In this document: positions 34,291-45,762 of the stretch, one piece after another
Layout: each line of letters starts with the position of its first letter
How positions within the stretch are numbered: position 1 is the first letter of the stretch
NCBI RefSeq assembly: GCF_001704415.2
Contig: NW_017189517.1
Coordinates: forward strand, 12,349,167-12,413,166
Reading direction: 5' to 3'
Length of the DNA stretch: 64,000 nucleotides
Source of the DNA: Capra hircus
Taxonomy: Eukaryota > Chordata > Mammalia > Artiodactyla > Bovidae
Program-made: the position numbers and the translations under genes
The notes under the pieces: model-generated
What the model was told of the DNA's origin: nothing
Seen by the model: the letters and a program-made list of their open reading frames with translations, nothing else
Databases searched by the model: none

Positions 34291-35177
34291 TGCACCTGCT
34301 CTATATGGGTGTGTGTGGGTGTGCGGTTTAAATGTTTACTAGTCTGCTATGTGAGCAAAGAACTCTTATCAGTTTGCAGCTTTAAAGTGAAGACAGTAAC
34401 CCAGCAAAGCCTCCATACATGCTGACATCTCGGTGTCCTTTCAGTGGGTAAACAAAAAGGGCATTTTGGAACTAATAGAGTTAACTTGCCTCTGCTGGGA
34501 ATATTAGCACGTGAGTGAAGGCAGATACCGAGGTAGTAACTTATATATATGCCATTGGCAGCTACCATGTCTATTTCAGTCAGTAACTAACCACAATGTT
34601 TATTTCTGGAGGCTCGGGCTGCACTGCCTATCTTCACATTCCACTGCCATCACGTAGGAGCCATGATGTTATGACAGCAGCCAGAATCAAAAGCATCATA
34701 TCAGACACTCTTTCAACAAGGTTTTGTTAATAAGATATCCTGATTAGCTATTAGAAGAATGCTTTTGTGTATTTAGTGAGAAAGATTAGAACTTGAGTAC
34801 TTGTAACCTCTTATCATTTCAGTAAAATCATTCCTTTCCATCGAGTCTCCATTTCATGATCAGTTATGGGAGTTTGGGAGTGGGGAGAAGGAAATAAATG
34901 AGGTCATTGGGAGGACTTTGTCACTAGCCGGAGAGAGAGAAACGGAGGGGGAAGGAGGAAGGGGGAGTGGCCTTTCCACCCGACGTATATACTTTAAAAA
35001 GGAGCTCTCGGGACAGGCTAGCCGGCCTCATAGAGGGAACAATAGCACAGTCCACAGGACAGCTGCCACCAGATTGCCGTCATTTTACTTTGGCCTCCCT
35101 TCCCGACCAGTGAACATCACGTATGCCCTGCCCCTTCCCTGACTCCACCTATGTCAGCCGCAGCCCTGACCGCCGGC
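34291..35177. other. HS6ST2: Intron end before the HS6ST2 last exon
   Basis: Repeat-free. Contains a purine-rich GGA/GAGA stretch at 34918-34970. No exon is recognised here, though an ATG at 35123 is in frame with the enzyme. Confidence 0.45.
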
Positions 35178-35196
35178 CTCTGTGCTTTGTCCATAG
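35178..35196 (+). promoter_or_regulatory. HS6ST2: 3' splice acceptor of the HS6ST2 terminal exon
   Basis: A pyrimidine-rich stretch (ctctgtgctttgtccatag) ends in AG at 35195-35196, directly before the codons for N-F-H-Y-I-T-I. The homologous exon junction in 6-O-sulfotransferases falls just before this NFHYIT block, as I recall it. The reading frame stays open upstream of the acceptor to an ATG at 35123, but those residues (Pro/Arg-rich) do not resemble the enzyme, so the frame upstream is taken as intron. Confidence 0.85.
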
Positions 35197-36094
35197 GAAC
35201 TTCCACTACATCACCATCCTCCGCGACCCAGTGTCCCGGTACCTGAGTGAGTGGAGGCATGTCCAGAGAGGGGCAACATGGAAAGCGTCCCTCCACGTCT
35301 GCGACGGCAGGCCCCCAACCTCTGAAGAGCTGCCCAGCTGCTACACTGGAGACGACTGGTCCGGCTGCCCCCTGAAAGAGTTCATGGACTGTCCCTATAA
35401 CCTAGCCAACAACCGCCAGGTGCGCATGCTCTCCGACCTCACACTCGTTGGCTGCTACAACCTGTCAGTCATGCCCGAAAAGCAGAGGAACAAGGTCCTC
35501 CTGGAAAGTGCCAAATCGAATCTGAAGCACATGGCATTCTTCGGCCTCACTGAGTTTCAGCGGAAGACCCAGTATCTGTTTGAGAAAACCTTCAACATGA
35601 ACTTTATTTCTCCCTTTACCCAGTATAACACCACTAGGGCCTCTAGCGTAGAAATCAATGAGGAACTCCAAAAACGTATTGAGGGACTGAATTTTCTGGA
35701 TATGGAGTTGTACAGCTATGCCAAAGATCTCTTTTTGCAAAGGTATCAGTTTATGAGGCAGAAGGAGCATCAGGAAGCTAGACGGAAGCGTCAGGAACAA
35801 CGCAAATTTCTGAAGGGAAGGTTCCTTCAGACCCATTACCAGACCCAGAGTCAGGGCCAGAACCCGAATCCGAGTCAGAATCCGAGTCAGAACCCTAACC
35901 TGAATGCTAGTCAGAGTGGGACTCAGAATCTGTTTCAGAATCTGATTCAGAATCTGACTCAGAGCTCGGGTCAGAATCCAAGTCCAAAGGAGAACCAGGA
36001 AAGCCAGAAGCAGAATCCAGGCCAAGAGCAGAGCGATGGCAACACCAGCAATGGCACCCATGACTATATAGGCAGCGTAGAGAAATGGCGCTAA
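35197..36094 (+). CDS. HS6ST2: Heparan-sulfate 6-O-sulfotransferase 2, terminal coding exon (partial)
   Basis: This is the last coding exon of a Golgi type II membrane enzyme that moves sulfate from PAPS to the 6-O position of glucosamine in heparan sulfate, which tunes FGF and other growth-factor binding. The exon encodes 298 full codons to a TAA at 36092-36094. Exon residues 9-19 (RDPVSRYLSEW) are the family's 3'-phosphate PAPS-binding loop. The GDDWSGC, CPYNLANNRQVRM and AFFGLTEFQRKTQYLFE segments are typical of 6-OSTs. N-glycosylation sequons are NLS, NTT, NAS, NLT, NTS and NGT. A Gln/Asn-rich repeat tail and the ending IGSVEKWR separate HS6ST2 from HS6ST1 and HS6ST3. The 5'-PAPS loop, the transmembrane anchor and the start codon lie in upstream exons outside the window. 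The exon starts right after an acceptor AG, with G35197 as the third base of a split codon. No frameshift or stop is seen, so it looks functional. Confidence 0.95.
35828..35983 (+). repeat. HS6ST2: In-frame 12-nt coding minisatellite (Gln-Asn tail of HS6ST2)
   Basis: CAG-type codons recur every 12 nt exactly at 35828, 35840, 35852, then (as CCG) 35864, 35876, 35888, (as CTG) 35900, 35912, 35924, 35936, 35948, 35960 and 35972. This gives 13 units of 4 codons with consensus Gln-Asn-(Pro/Leu)-(Ser/Thr). The best-kept units read CAGAAT followed by CYGANT. The array makes up about 52 residues between the basic coiled region (RQKEHQEARRKRQEQRK) and the C-terminal SVEKWR. Confidence 0.9.
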
Positions 36095-36591
36095 GTGGCT
36101 CCCAAAGGCTTTCACACACTTTCCCAAAGCGCCAGTCAAAATAGGGCAAATCCTCAAACATGAGAGCGTCCAAACACATCCTGCTTCCTAAAGTTTGGAA
36201 GTTCAAAAAAGTTAAGAGGTCGCCTTTACAGTTGCCTTTCAATTCAGTGTTCTACTGTGCGTGGGTAAAACAAATTTCAATATGTAATTAAATTGCCTCT
36301 TTTTTTGGTTTGTTGGAGTATTTATAAAATCCAAAAGCCAAACCAGACTCACCAGAAATTGCTGTTTAGATATGTTAAGAAGTTCTTGAATTAGTCATAG
36401 GGACAAAATGGAAACACAAAATGTGACCATTTAACTTATGCCTAAGAAATGGACTTTACATTATTCATGATACACTGTCGAAACCCAATGTTGGAAGCAA
36501 ACATTTTTTCCAGGGGTAAGCATGAATATAACATAAAACAAACTAAACACAAAACTTCATTTTCTTCTGATTATAACCAAAAATCTATTTA

Positions 36592-36597
36592 AATAAA
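36592..36597 (+). terminator. HS6ST2: Possible proximal alternative poly(A) signal
   Basis: A second AATAAA lies about 500 bases after the stop codon. Use of this site would give a 3'UTR of roughly 0.5 kb instead of 2.2 kb. There is no clear GU-rich downstream element, so usage is uncertain. Confidence 0.35.
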
Positions 36598-38312
36598 ATA
36601 AGAACTGATGGTAGAGTTTACCAAATTGTACAAAATGGAAAACTTCTCTCCCAAACATGAGTAGTTTTATGTAAAAATATTGGCTTTTGAGTAGAAAGGG
36701 ACTCATCTTGTTATTTGAGATGTTTAAAATTTTAAACTTTTTCTACCTTCTGCTATTTAAAGGTTTTAAACAGGGTGTATCTCATATTAAACCAAACACT
36801 TTTTCCAAATGGAGTACCAATGTAAAGATCTAATTTCCAGACGATTTCTGGGCACTGTAATTTCAACAATTCTGGAATCTTCTTGGCGCTGCTTCTCATT
36901 CATTTTAAAGCTTCTCCGAGTTGTGCTCATTCCAAACTAACCCGTTTTAGAATCTTTCTTCATCATCTAAATGGTGTGTTGCTGAATTTATTGTGATATA
37001 TAATCCTGGATTAAAGTCAGGACTTTCTTTCTATAGAATTGTCTTATCAATGTTTGTGTAGTGAGATCCTTATCAAGAAACTCTTGAACAGGATAGCGTG
37101 TCTTAAAATATTGCTGAAGTTAGTATTCTGTTCTTGATCAGATAGAATTGAACCTGAATGTGAATGAATTGTTATTTACTTTTTGTACATTTTTATTGTA
37201 ATGTTTCCAATTGGGCTGGCTCTTTCTAGCCCATTAGTTCTTTTTCATGTTGACAGAGTGTAGACAATTACAAGAGAAAAACAAGGTTGGAATAAGCACT
37301 AAGATAGCCAACGTTATTCAGTAACACCAAAAGCTTTACCTCGATACTTTGGGTGAGCCGTGTACCAGCTTTAGTTTTGAGAAAACAAAAGGCAAAAGTA
37401 TTCTGCAGTGAGGTTAAACATCAGAAGCATATGGGTTGAAGAAAGTGATTTGGTATTAGAAGTCTGTGCAAAAACACTTTCAGGGTATCAAGTTTGAATT
37501 GCACGGGCCAAAAAGAAGTATATAACCCACTGTGCTAGCAAACATCCTCATTCTGGGCAGCTTCCATATTACGGGTTTTGCTATCCTTTCATAAGGACTT
37601 ACACTAAGCCTCTGGCTGTAAATCAGAAAGGCAACTGCAAGTGGCATTTATGTTTTCATGAGGGACATGCTTAGAAATGTGACCGTAAAGTCACATCTTG
37701 TACAATCTGCTCATTTGCATGATCTAGTTTCATCTGTAATAATAAGGCCACAAACTGGACAAGAAGCTGAGTACTTGAGTTAAAAAAAATGTTTTTGACT
37801 CTGCGCTTGTATCAGTAGATCGAAATTTTGTTTTGCCTGACAGTATCGCAGTCCTGGGAATCTGAGAACTGGAAAACTGAAAGGAAAAAAAAACTTCAAA
37901 ATCCAAAATACCTTAAACTCAAACTGTTTTAGAGTGAAACTATTTTGTGTACTTTGTGTTTTTAAACTAATGATTCTGTAGATCACTGTGGTATTTCAGT
38001 TTCGTTTTGTTTTAATGGATGATGTTTGCTATTAAAGCTGATAGGTAATGTTGGAAAGCAGGATGAAGCCCGAGCCAGTGGAAAAGCTTGTTACAGAAAA
38101 AAATATTTTGTGTTATTGCTGTGGTGTGCATGGTTTGCAGAGATTAAGTGCATTTTCTCTGTCTATACTGATTTATTGTATATAGGGGATGTTATAAATA
38201 TACATTTTGGTCATCATCATGTAAATCCCATGACTTCAAATGTAAACATCTGTCCAATGATGTAGCTTTACAAACCATTTACTGATTTTGTGTAATTTAA
38301 CAATAGATATAA

Positions 38313-38318
38313 AATAAA
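38313..38318 (+). terminator. HS6ST2: Canonical poly(A) signal AATAAA of HS6ST2
   Basis: AATAAA is followed about 13 bases later by a TTACAG cleavage-type context and then a T/GT-rich stretch (gagttattttgtgattt) as downstream element. It is the last AATAAA before interspersed repeats resume at about 38582. Confidence 0.75.
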
Positions 38319-38581
38319 GTTTAAATTACAGATGCTGAGTTATTTTGTGATTTCAAAGTTTGCAGCCACTAGACAGACATCATGACACCACAGAGAGAAT
38401 TCTCTTTTCTCAAGGAGTTTCTTATTTTCCTCTTGGCCACCAGATATGGAGATGAGATGAGCCACTCCAATGTAGCATGTGCCAATGACCTTAACCTTGG
38501 GTGCTTCCCTCTGAGGGTCCAGAGTGTGTTCTCTTTTGAATAAAACAAAGTTATCCATGAAAGACAAAGTTGGGTATGTGA

Positions 38582-38940
38582 TTTAGTGAGCTCTGGTTGC
38601 TATACCAAAATACCATAAACTGGGTGGCTTGTCAACAATGGAAACTTACTTTCTACAGTTCTGGAAGCCAAAAGTCTGAGATCAGGTGCCCAGTATGGTT
38701 GGGTTCTGATGAGGGCTCTCTTCCCACTTTCAGAAGCCTGTCTTCTTGCTGTGTCCTCATATCACAGGAAGTAGCTAGCTAATTCTCTGGGTTTTTCTTA
38801 TAAGGGCACTAGTCCCATTCATGAGGGCTCCCATGGATCACCTCCCAAAGGCCACACCTCCTAATACCATCACAGTGGGATTAGAGTTTCAACACATGAA
38901 TTTGGTGGGGACATTCCATCCCTTATGCTATGCAAATTAA
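38582..38940. repeat. Ancient mammal-wide interspersed repeat (probably L1M-derived)
   Basis: Typical text: ggttgctataccaaaataccataaactgggtgg, ttctggaagccaaaagtctgagatc, ttataagggcactagtcccattcatgagggc, cacctcctaataccatcac. The family is not named with certainty. It marks the end of the low-repeat 3'UTR region. Confidence 0.6.
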
Positions 38941-40183
38941 ATATGTGAGTGTTTTAATTTAAAATTATTCAATGAAATACTTGCACATTTAAGAGTATGT
39001 GGGAAAGAAAAATAATACTTTTTTTATTTTTTAATCTATCCCCTCTTTCTGGAATATAGTTTAAAGGTGAGCATTAAAGTATTGGCTTTGAAAGTTATGA
39101 AGACATGTCTTCTAATTATATTCAGTGTACATTTTTTTAAAATTGTGGTTATGACTGTGGGTGGGGATGATTTGTTCTTGTCTTTTTCAAAAGAGAATTT
39201 AGATGCCAGATCATGGGATTAGAGGGAAGAAAGCTACAGAAGTTGAGGAGTTTAACTATATACTCAGCCTACCAACTATTACATACTTACAAAACTCTGC
39301 CCATCAAGTGTTCACTGAGCAATAATTGGGTGGTCACAGTTCCTGATTGCCAGAAAGCCCCATGATCTCCTCTTGGGAGGAACTGTGAACAGGAATATAG
39401 AGCTCAAGTATTAGCTGCTCAGTAGTGTCTGACTCTTCAACCCCATGGACTGTGGCCCTCTAGACTCAAGAACTTGAAATATTTAGGAAATAAAGATGAT
39501 TTCTTTTTACCCTCCAGGAGGATATTCTTGGAGAGTACTTGCTGAAATGGGGAAAACATTGCAAACCTGCACTCTGCTTCTGGGCACAGAGACTGCGGAA
39601 AGGAGCTACTGAGGCAGCCCAGAGAGGAGCTCTAATGAAGAAATAACCAACTGGCCCAGTTTCTAAGGACTTCGGATTCTCAATAGGAGTTATAGCAAAG
39701 TAAAACCAAGGCTGTCTTTGAGAGGTGGGAGATCTAAAGAACTGTTACACTGGCACAGATGCTTTTGTTTCATGGGGTGGGGAATTGGAAGTGAAAAGAA
39801 CTCTAAAAGACTCACAGGCCAGGCTTTAGACAATCCCCATGCCTGAGACACAGAAGAGACCAACAGACTCAGCTAGGCTGGTGATCTGCAACTCCAAGCT
39901 TTATTGTCCTGTTCTGAGGACTGCTTTTTTTCTTGTCTTTACTAGGAATCAAAACAAGCAAACAGACAAAGCCCGGGCTAGGAGGGGCAGGTTGTAAAGA
40001 GTCTAACAAGATACAGTGTGTGCTGACTCCAAATATAATCCCGTGGGATTGTGGAATAGGGCAATCCTAATGTCTCGAATAGCCAGAGTGAGATGAGCTG
40101 ATGGTCTAAAACACCAGAGGAACTTGATCAAGACCTCAAAAATTCCAAAGTAAATTTATAACACATCAATCAGAGCTTCAGAA
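38941..40183. other. Intergenic stretch with a small SINE piece
   Basis: No gene. A 55-bp reverse Bov-A fragment lies at about 39412-39468 (gctgctcagtagtgtctgactc ... ccatggactgtggccc). The remainder is unique-looking. Confidence 0.45.
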
Positions 40184-40187
40184 CGAG

Positions 40188-40392
40188 GGCTTCCCTGGTG
40201 GCTCAGATGGTAAAGAATCTGCCTGCAATGCAGGAGACCCGGGTTCAATTCCTGGGTCGGGAAGATCCCCTGGAGAAGGGAATGGCAACTTACTCCAGTA
40301 TTCTCATCTGGAGAATTCCATGGACAGAGGAGCCTGGTGGGCTACAGTCCATGGGGTCGCAGAGACGGACCCGACTGAGTGACTAACACTTA
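40188..40392 (+). mobile_element. Bov-tA SINE
   Basis: Full-length copy close to consensus: ggcttccctggtggctcag head with good A and B boxes, the Bov-A unit, and the 3' end cgactgagtgactaacac. A loosely matching CTT(C)AGAAC on both sides may be its target duplication. It is one of the youngest-looking SINEs in the window. Confidence 0.95.
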
Positions 40393-40467
40393 GAACTGCA
40401 GGAGAAACCTATCTTGAGAAAAGCAAATCAGCTATTTCTCAGTGTAAATAACACTGTTCTGAGCAGC

Positions 40468-40690
40468 TAGACCAGAGGTCCAAAAAATGTCAGACCTGGG
40501 GCCAAGTCTCTCCACCTGCTTTTGTAAATAAGAGTGTATTGGAACATGGCCACGCCCATATTTTTGCATGTTTCTTCTGCCTACTCTCACAACCCCAGAG
40601 GCAGGAACAGCTGAAATACTGATGGCCCGAAAAGCTACAATATTTATTTTCTTGCCCTTGAGAGAAAAAATTGGTCAACCTCTGAGCTAG
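40468..40690. mobile_element. hAT-Charlie-like DNA transposon relic
   Basis: Pattern cagaggtccaaaaaatgtcagacc ... gtaaataagagtgtattggaacatggccacgccc ... gatggcccgaaaagctacaatatttattttcttgccc ... ttggtcaacctctg, with short inverted ends. I do not assign a precise family. Confidence 0.6.
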
Positions 40691-40823
40691 AGAGCCAATC
40701 CAAATTTCCCAAAGAGTAAAATCTCAGCAGAGTCTGTAATGATTCCATGGTCAGAAAGGATAGAAGACATACTTCTATCAACATACTTTCCAATCAACAA
40801 CACCACACTGATATTTATGGGGT

Positions 40824-41026
40824 GCGTGCTTAGTTGTGCCCAACTCTTTGCAACGCCATCGACTGTAGCCCGCCAGGCTCCTCTTTCCATGGGGATTCTC
40901 AAGGCAAGAATAATGGAGTGGGTTGCCGTGTCCTCCTCCAAGGCATCTTCCCAACCCAGGGATGGAACCCAGGTCTCCTGCATTGCAGGCTGATTCTTTA
41001 CTGTCTGAGCCATCAGGAAAGCCCAC
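40824..41026 (-). mobile_element. Bov-tA SINE with perfect target duplication
   Basis: Reverse copy from gcgtgcttagttgtgcccaac to gagccatcaggaaagccc. An 11-bp target duplication ATTTATGGGGT (40813-40823, 41027-41037) is intact, which argues for a fairly recent insertion. Confidence 0.95.
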
Positions 41027-41539
41027 ATTTATGGGGTACCTACTATTATATGCAAATCACTTCATGAGGCCTGAGAACAGGGAAGAATCTGATCTTTCCC
41101 CAAAGAATTATGGAAATCTAAACCAAATGCTGTGTCAGAGTATAGTTAAAAGCTTAATTAGTTCTTCAATGTGTGTGTGTGTGTTTTATTACATGCTTGT
41201 AAAAACTGCAAACGATATGGAAGCATGTAAGTAAAAAATGAAATGAACAATTACCTACACATTCTCACTCTTCCAAAATAACTAGTGGAATTACATGATT
41301 TCTTCCAGACTGCCTTGTCCTTTTCACATTCAAATCTAACATCTCTCTTTTTCTCTTCCCTCACTCTTTTTCTCTCTCCCCCAACACACAACACAAAAAT
41401 GAAACCATACCATATAGTTCTCAATTTCCTTTTTTAAAGCTCAGCAATGTATCCTGGTTTTCCTTCCAAAACGAGAATATAGTGAGTGGTTGACCCTAAA
41501 CCCCTAAGCCCCCAAATAGATTACTGCTGATATTATAGA

Positions 41540-41790
41540 TTGAGAATGTAGGCTCTGGATCCATACTGCTTGGGTTTGAATCTCAGTCCCACCATTTACC
41601 ATGTCTGTGACCTTGGAGAAGTCACTAGCCTCTCCATGCCCCAGTTTCCTCCCCTATAAATGGAGAAAAGTACAGTTCCAACTTCAAATGGTTATCGTGA
41701 GAAATAAAAGAGTTCATATTTGTAAAGGACTCAGAACAGAGTCTGACACAAAATAAACTTAATATTTGTTTGATAGTATTATCATTATTA
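41540..41790 (+). repeat. MIR ancient SINE
   Basis: Nearly full-length: gtaggctctggatccatactgcttgggtttgaatc, accttggagaagtcactagcctctcc, cagtttcctcccctataaatgg, gttatcgtgagaaataaaag, gtctgacacaaaataaac. Confidence 0.8.
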
Positions 41791-43734
41791 TTGTTCCTAA
41801 TATGAAAACTAGCTGTCTGGTAAATGCCTCTCTTTAACAGCTAAAGGCTGACTCTGAGATGAAGAATTGAATATATATATAAAACAGATTTTTTTACATA
41901 ATTAAAATGTATAAAGAGCTGCCCTAAGGTTTACTTCTGAGCTTTGAATGTAGCCAGTGACAGATCTCCTGAAAGATCTAACCAACAAAATGCCAGTTGA
42001 GTCACTGATACTCTCTCCAGCATTATCTGATGTCCCCTGCTGACTGGGGACCTACTTTAGCGCACTTAGCCAAGGATGATTCACCACCAGGCCTCTTCCT
42101 TTCCCACCCACCTCCCCACCCTATATTGTCAGAGTATGGGCCTGTCTGCACCCTGAGATCCCAGAGGGTTCCAGAGATCCAGCTACCTCCCCCACCGACG
42201 CAGGTGGGTGCTTGGAATTCCCACACTCCAAGTCTCTACTTTGTGCAGGAAACCCTATTAAAATGCATCTATGCCGCCTAGGAGGGAGGAGGGCCAGTAA
42301 CCCATTAAAATCACCTCCTAGTTTATTATATTAGCAGTCACGAAGGACCCTCAGGGAAGGCGACACTCAAGTCATGTAAATTGAGGTATAGCTCACTTCA
42401 CTTTAAAAAAAAAGAAATAGAATGTTTTGCTTCCCTGTCATTTGACTTTTAAATTTTTGACCTTGTTTGCCTGAAGGGCAGGATAAGGTTCAATAATCCT
42501 CATTAAATCTCATTAAATTGTATACATTCTACTCTCTTTGTGCTTGGCTTAAATCTTGTGACTTCACGACGCTCACTAAGATTTACTGATGCCTAACTGG
42601 GCCTAAGAAAAGTTTAACAGTTTTTGTGACTTTAAAATGCTCCATTGGATTTCATGTGACTTCAGAGGACCTGAAAGGAATTGTCAAGTTTTAGAAGAGA
42701 GGGCTTTACCATAGTTCGATGGGCCCTAAGAGGCCAGCTGGAACCCAGCCTTACCAGCTTTCTCAAGGATTAATTCAAACACATGAGTGTTTTTTTTCCT
42801 GTCAGGTCAGAAAAAGGTTTTCTGCCCTTGAAACTAGCTAGAGCAGGACCATGTGCCCATCAAGGTCCTTGGGATTCCGTTGAAAAGACTTTGTGAATTT
42901 GACCCAAGAGGCAGATTTAGGCTTTGCAAAGGTAAACGACTAGGAAGGTTAAGTAAGGAGCCTCAGCACTGTGTAGCCAAGATGAATAGGATTTATCAAG
43001 AATGAACTTGACCGAACAGTCATCAGTAGTTTCCCAGTGCTCCCAAGTGTCCATTGTCATTGGAAGCATGCTTTATTCAGATTCCAGGGAAGTTGACAGG
43101 GAGGTCATTGTTTTGATTGCCCAGCACTCCCATGCAAGGTCAGGTTTCTATGTAGCCCACCTGAGTGGTCAAAGTAACTCCTTAATTATTCTCCTGTTCT
43201 CAGCCTCTTTCTCAACCGCCACACTCATCTTCCTCAAACTGCATCTCTAAACCTAAATCATGGACCTGAGACCTCAGAAACCTCACTGACATGTTGGTTT
43301 AAAGATGCGAATACCCTGGGCCCCACTGCAGAGGTTCTGAATGAAACTTTCAGGCGCAAAGTGAGAGATCCCGCCTTTTTGGGTGAGATCCTAAGGAGAT
43401 TCCGAGATACTCAGGTACAGTGGAGAGCTATTGTCCTAAATCATAGATCTGATCCTGCACTGCCCTTCTCAGAAAGTGCCGGGAGCTCTGCACCGTCTAC
43501 AGATGGAAGTCCACACTCAGCTAAATGCCCAAAGCGCTCTACCAAGACTCACCGTTGAGAGCCACCCTCCTTGAAATTGACCCTTGACTACTTGAACTTT
43601 ACTTCTTGCCTTAGGCATTGGTCTTCCAAAATGATTTTAAATAGGAGTTTTTGAGATATCATTGATTCTAACAGACTCTATAAAATCTTACTTAGGCTGA
43701 CTGCCATCTTAACAAAGTTTTAATGAACTCTAAT

Positions 43735-43890
43735 AAGCCTTGGCTTATTAGCTATGTGACCCAGACTTCATTTTGCTGAGCCTTTCCTTATTTCTAAGAT
43801 TGAAATTATCATAGTATTTACTCCATAGGTTTGTGGTAATGATTAAATGAGTTAAAACATGCAAAGCACTTTAGAACAGCATTCTGGTAC
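43735..43890 (+). repeat. MIR ancient SINE
   Basis: Pattern ttggcttattagctatgtgaccc ... ggtttgtggtaatgattaaatgagttaaaacatgcaaagcactttagaaca. Confidence 0.7.
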
Positions 43891-45052
43891 TTTGCAATTA
43901 GATTGGATTAATATAGGTAAACATTTCTAGCATTGAAGCAATTTATTATTTTGAACTCATATGTTTTATTCATACAGAAACTTTTAATGGAACACCTACA
44001 CTGTTTTTCTTGGTAATGTTTTACAGTCTTCCCCCACCTCAACCATTCATTGAACTCTAAGTTACTCAGTAATTGAATTCATTATCACTAAAAGGAAATA
44101 TTTACTAAAATCCTTGCAGAAACTAGATTTCCATTTTTTTCCTATTTTTCTCCTATGTTCCCCTCAGGGGTCCAGTACTGTATTTTACATATACTGGGCA
44201 TTTTATTTGACACAGTACTATCTAAACTTCCCTTTTTTTGATGGAAAAGAATGATGGCTATTCTCAAGAATACTGGCATTTATATTTAGCAGATGCACAA
44301 GGTGTACTTGGCTTTGTACTCAGAATTTCCTGTGTGTTGATTCCAGTACATCAGCCATGGACTCTGCATTTTCCATGATAATCATGGTTTCTATTATTCT
44401 AATCCAAGATCAGTCTGTAAGTTTCCGTTTTTCTGAAAACTATGGTTATCTTTGGTATCAGTACTAAATTTTAGCATAATTTCATGCATTTAATTTTAAT
44501 CCCTGGCGGCATATAACCAACAAAATGATAATGTTTGTAAGTAAAGCACACTCAGTGACTGTCTTGAAGTGTCATTCCAAAGTCTGGCATTCAGGACCTC
44601 GCAGAATGTGTCACTTGTTTGTGTTCTCTCTCCACACTTGCCCCTCACACCCCAGGCACCAGCCGAGAGGAGCTGTTAGATAGAGGTTTCCCATTGTCTC
44701 TTATTCCACCTCGAGGCAATTTACACATTCTGTTCTCTCCACCTTCAATGCTATTCCATACCCGCCTCTCTCTTGCCTTCCGTATCAGCATTGCTTGTTC
44801 CTCCACCTAAAAAGCACACACAGAAAGGCACCCTCTTTGCATAAGTAATCCCTGCCTTCTTTTCAGACTCTGCTTTGACATCACCGCTTCTGGAAAGTCT
44901 TCCCCGATCCCTTCCAAACTGGATTTAGTCCTTTCTTCCCTGTGCTCCCCCCAGTCTGTGTCAACCCCCATCCCAGCACTCATCCTAGAATAGCAAATAG
45001 TCTTTTGCATGACCTTGTCCTCTTTGATTGATATACACTTCAAAAACTTGAT

Positions 45053-45588
45053 AGGTCTGTGTCTCTAGTTCTGCTTTGCAAATAAGATCATCTATGCTAT
45101 TTTTTCTAAATTCCACATATATGCATTAATATATGATATTTGTTTTTCTCTTTCTGACTTACTTCACTCTGTATGACAGCATCTAGGTCCATCTACGTCT
45201 CTATAAATGAACCAGTTTTATCCCTTTTAATGGCTGAGTAATACCCCATTGTATATATGCACCGCATGTTCTTTATCCATTTACTTGTTGATCGACACAG
45301 ACATAGAGAACAAATATGTGACTACCAAGGGGAAAATTGGGGGTGGGATGAATTGGGAGATTGGGATTGATGTATATACATTATTGATACTATATATAAG
45401 ATAGATAACTAATGAGAACCTATTGTATGACATAGGAAAGTATACTCAGTGCTCTGTGGTGACCTAAATGAGAAAGAAATCCAAAAGAGAGGAGATATAT
45501 GTATACATATAGCTGATTCACTTTGCTATACAGTAGAAATTAACACAACGTTGTAAAGCAAATATACTCCAAAAGAAGGTTAACTTTG
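45053..45588 (+). mobile_element. L1 LINE with inverted 5' half (twin priming)
   Basis: 45053-45296 is L1 in reverse (gtctctagttctgctttgcaaataag, ccccattgtatatatgcacc). 45297-45588 is the L1 3' end in forward orientation (acagacatagagaacaaa, ctgattcactttgctatacagtag). Both meet at the same point of the element. An 11-bp perfect target duplication AAAAACTTGAT (45042-45052, 45589-45599) brackets the whole, so it is a single event. Confidence 0.9.
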
Positions 45589-45762
45589 AAAAACTTGATG
45601 GGGTAGGAGTATCTTTAAGAGGTGATGAATTAAACTGTTTGAGGCCATTTCTACCAATCATTCTTCTGCTTGCCCATTTCCCTCCTCTGATGGACTGTGA
45701 GCCCCAAGAAAGCATGGATTTGGCCTGTTCCAGTTATCTTTATAGTTCCAGTGTCCTGGTAG

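Larger units (their letters stand above)
1..35196 (+). other. HS6ST2: Inferred intron of HS6ST2 upstream of the last exon
   Basis: No other HS6ST2 coding exon is recognisable upstream of the acceptor. The human gene spans several hundred kb with long introns, so a 35-kb intronic segment is expected. Small alternatively spliced exons known for the long HS6ST2 isoform could be hidden here but I could not identify one. Confidence 0.6.
36095..38331 (+). other. HS6ST2: HS6ST2 3' untranslated region
   Basis: AT-rich sequence with no recognisable interspersed repeat runs about 2.2 kb from the stop codon to a poly(A) signal. The lack of SINEs and LINEs over this length contrasts with both flanks and fits purifying selection on a long 3'UTR. 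It holds many AU-rich and ATTTA-like stretches, a TGTAAACA Pumilio-like motif near 38242, and a short GGGCT/AGCCC stem at 37213-37232. The exact cleavage site is inferred. Confidence 0.8.
41038..45041. other. Intergenic stretch, mostly unannotated
   Basis: About 4 kb with no gene. Contains a short (TG)n at 41169-41183, MIRs at 41540-41790 and 43735-43890, a MER5A-like scrap at about 43262-43345, and an L2-like ancient repeat at about 44700-45000. Confidence 0.45.

Noticed and set aside
35465..36157. 230-codon open frame on the minus strand opposite the HS6ST2 exon
   Set aside because: It is the antisense shadow of the coding exon. The Leu/Ile-rich text is the complement of the Gln/Asn repeat, and there is no homology or promoter.
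37213..37232. Short hairpin in the HS6ST2 3'UTR as a possible microRNA
   Set aside because: The stem is only about 7 bp, far too short for a microRNA precursor.
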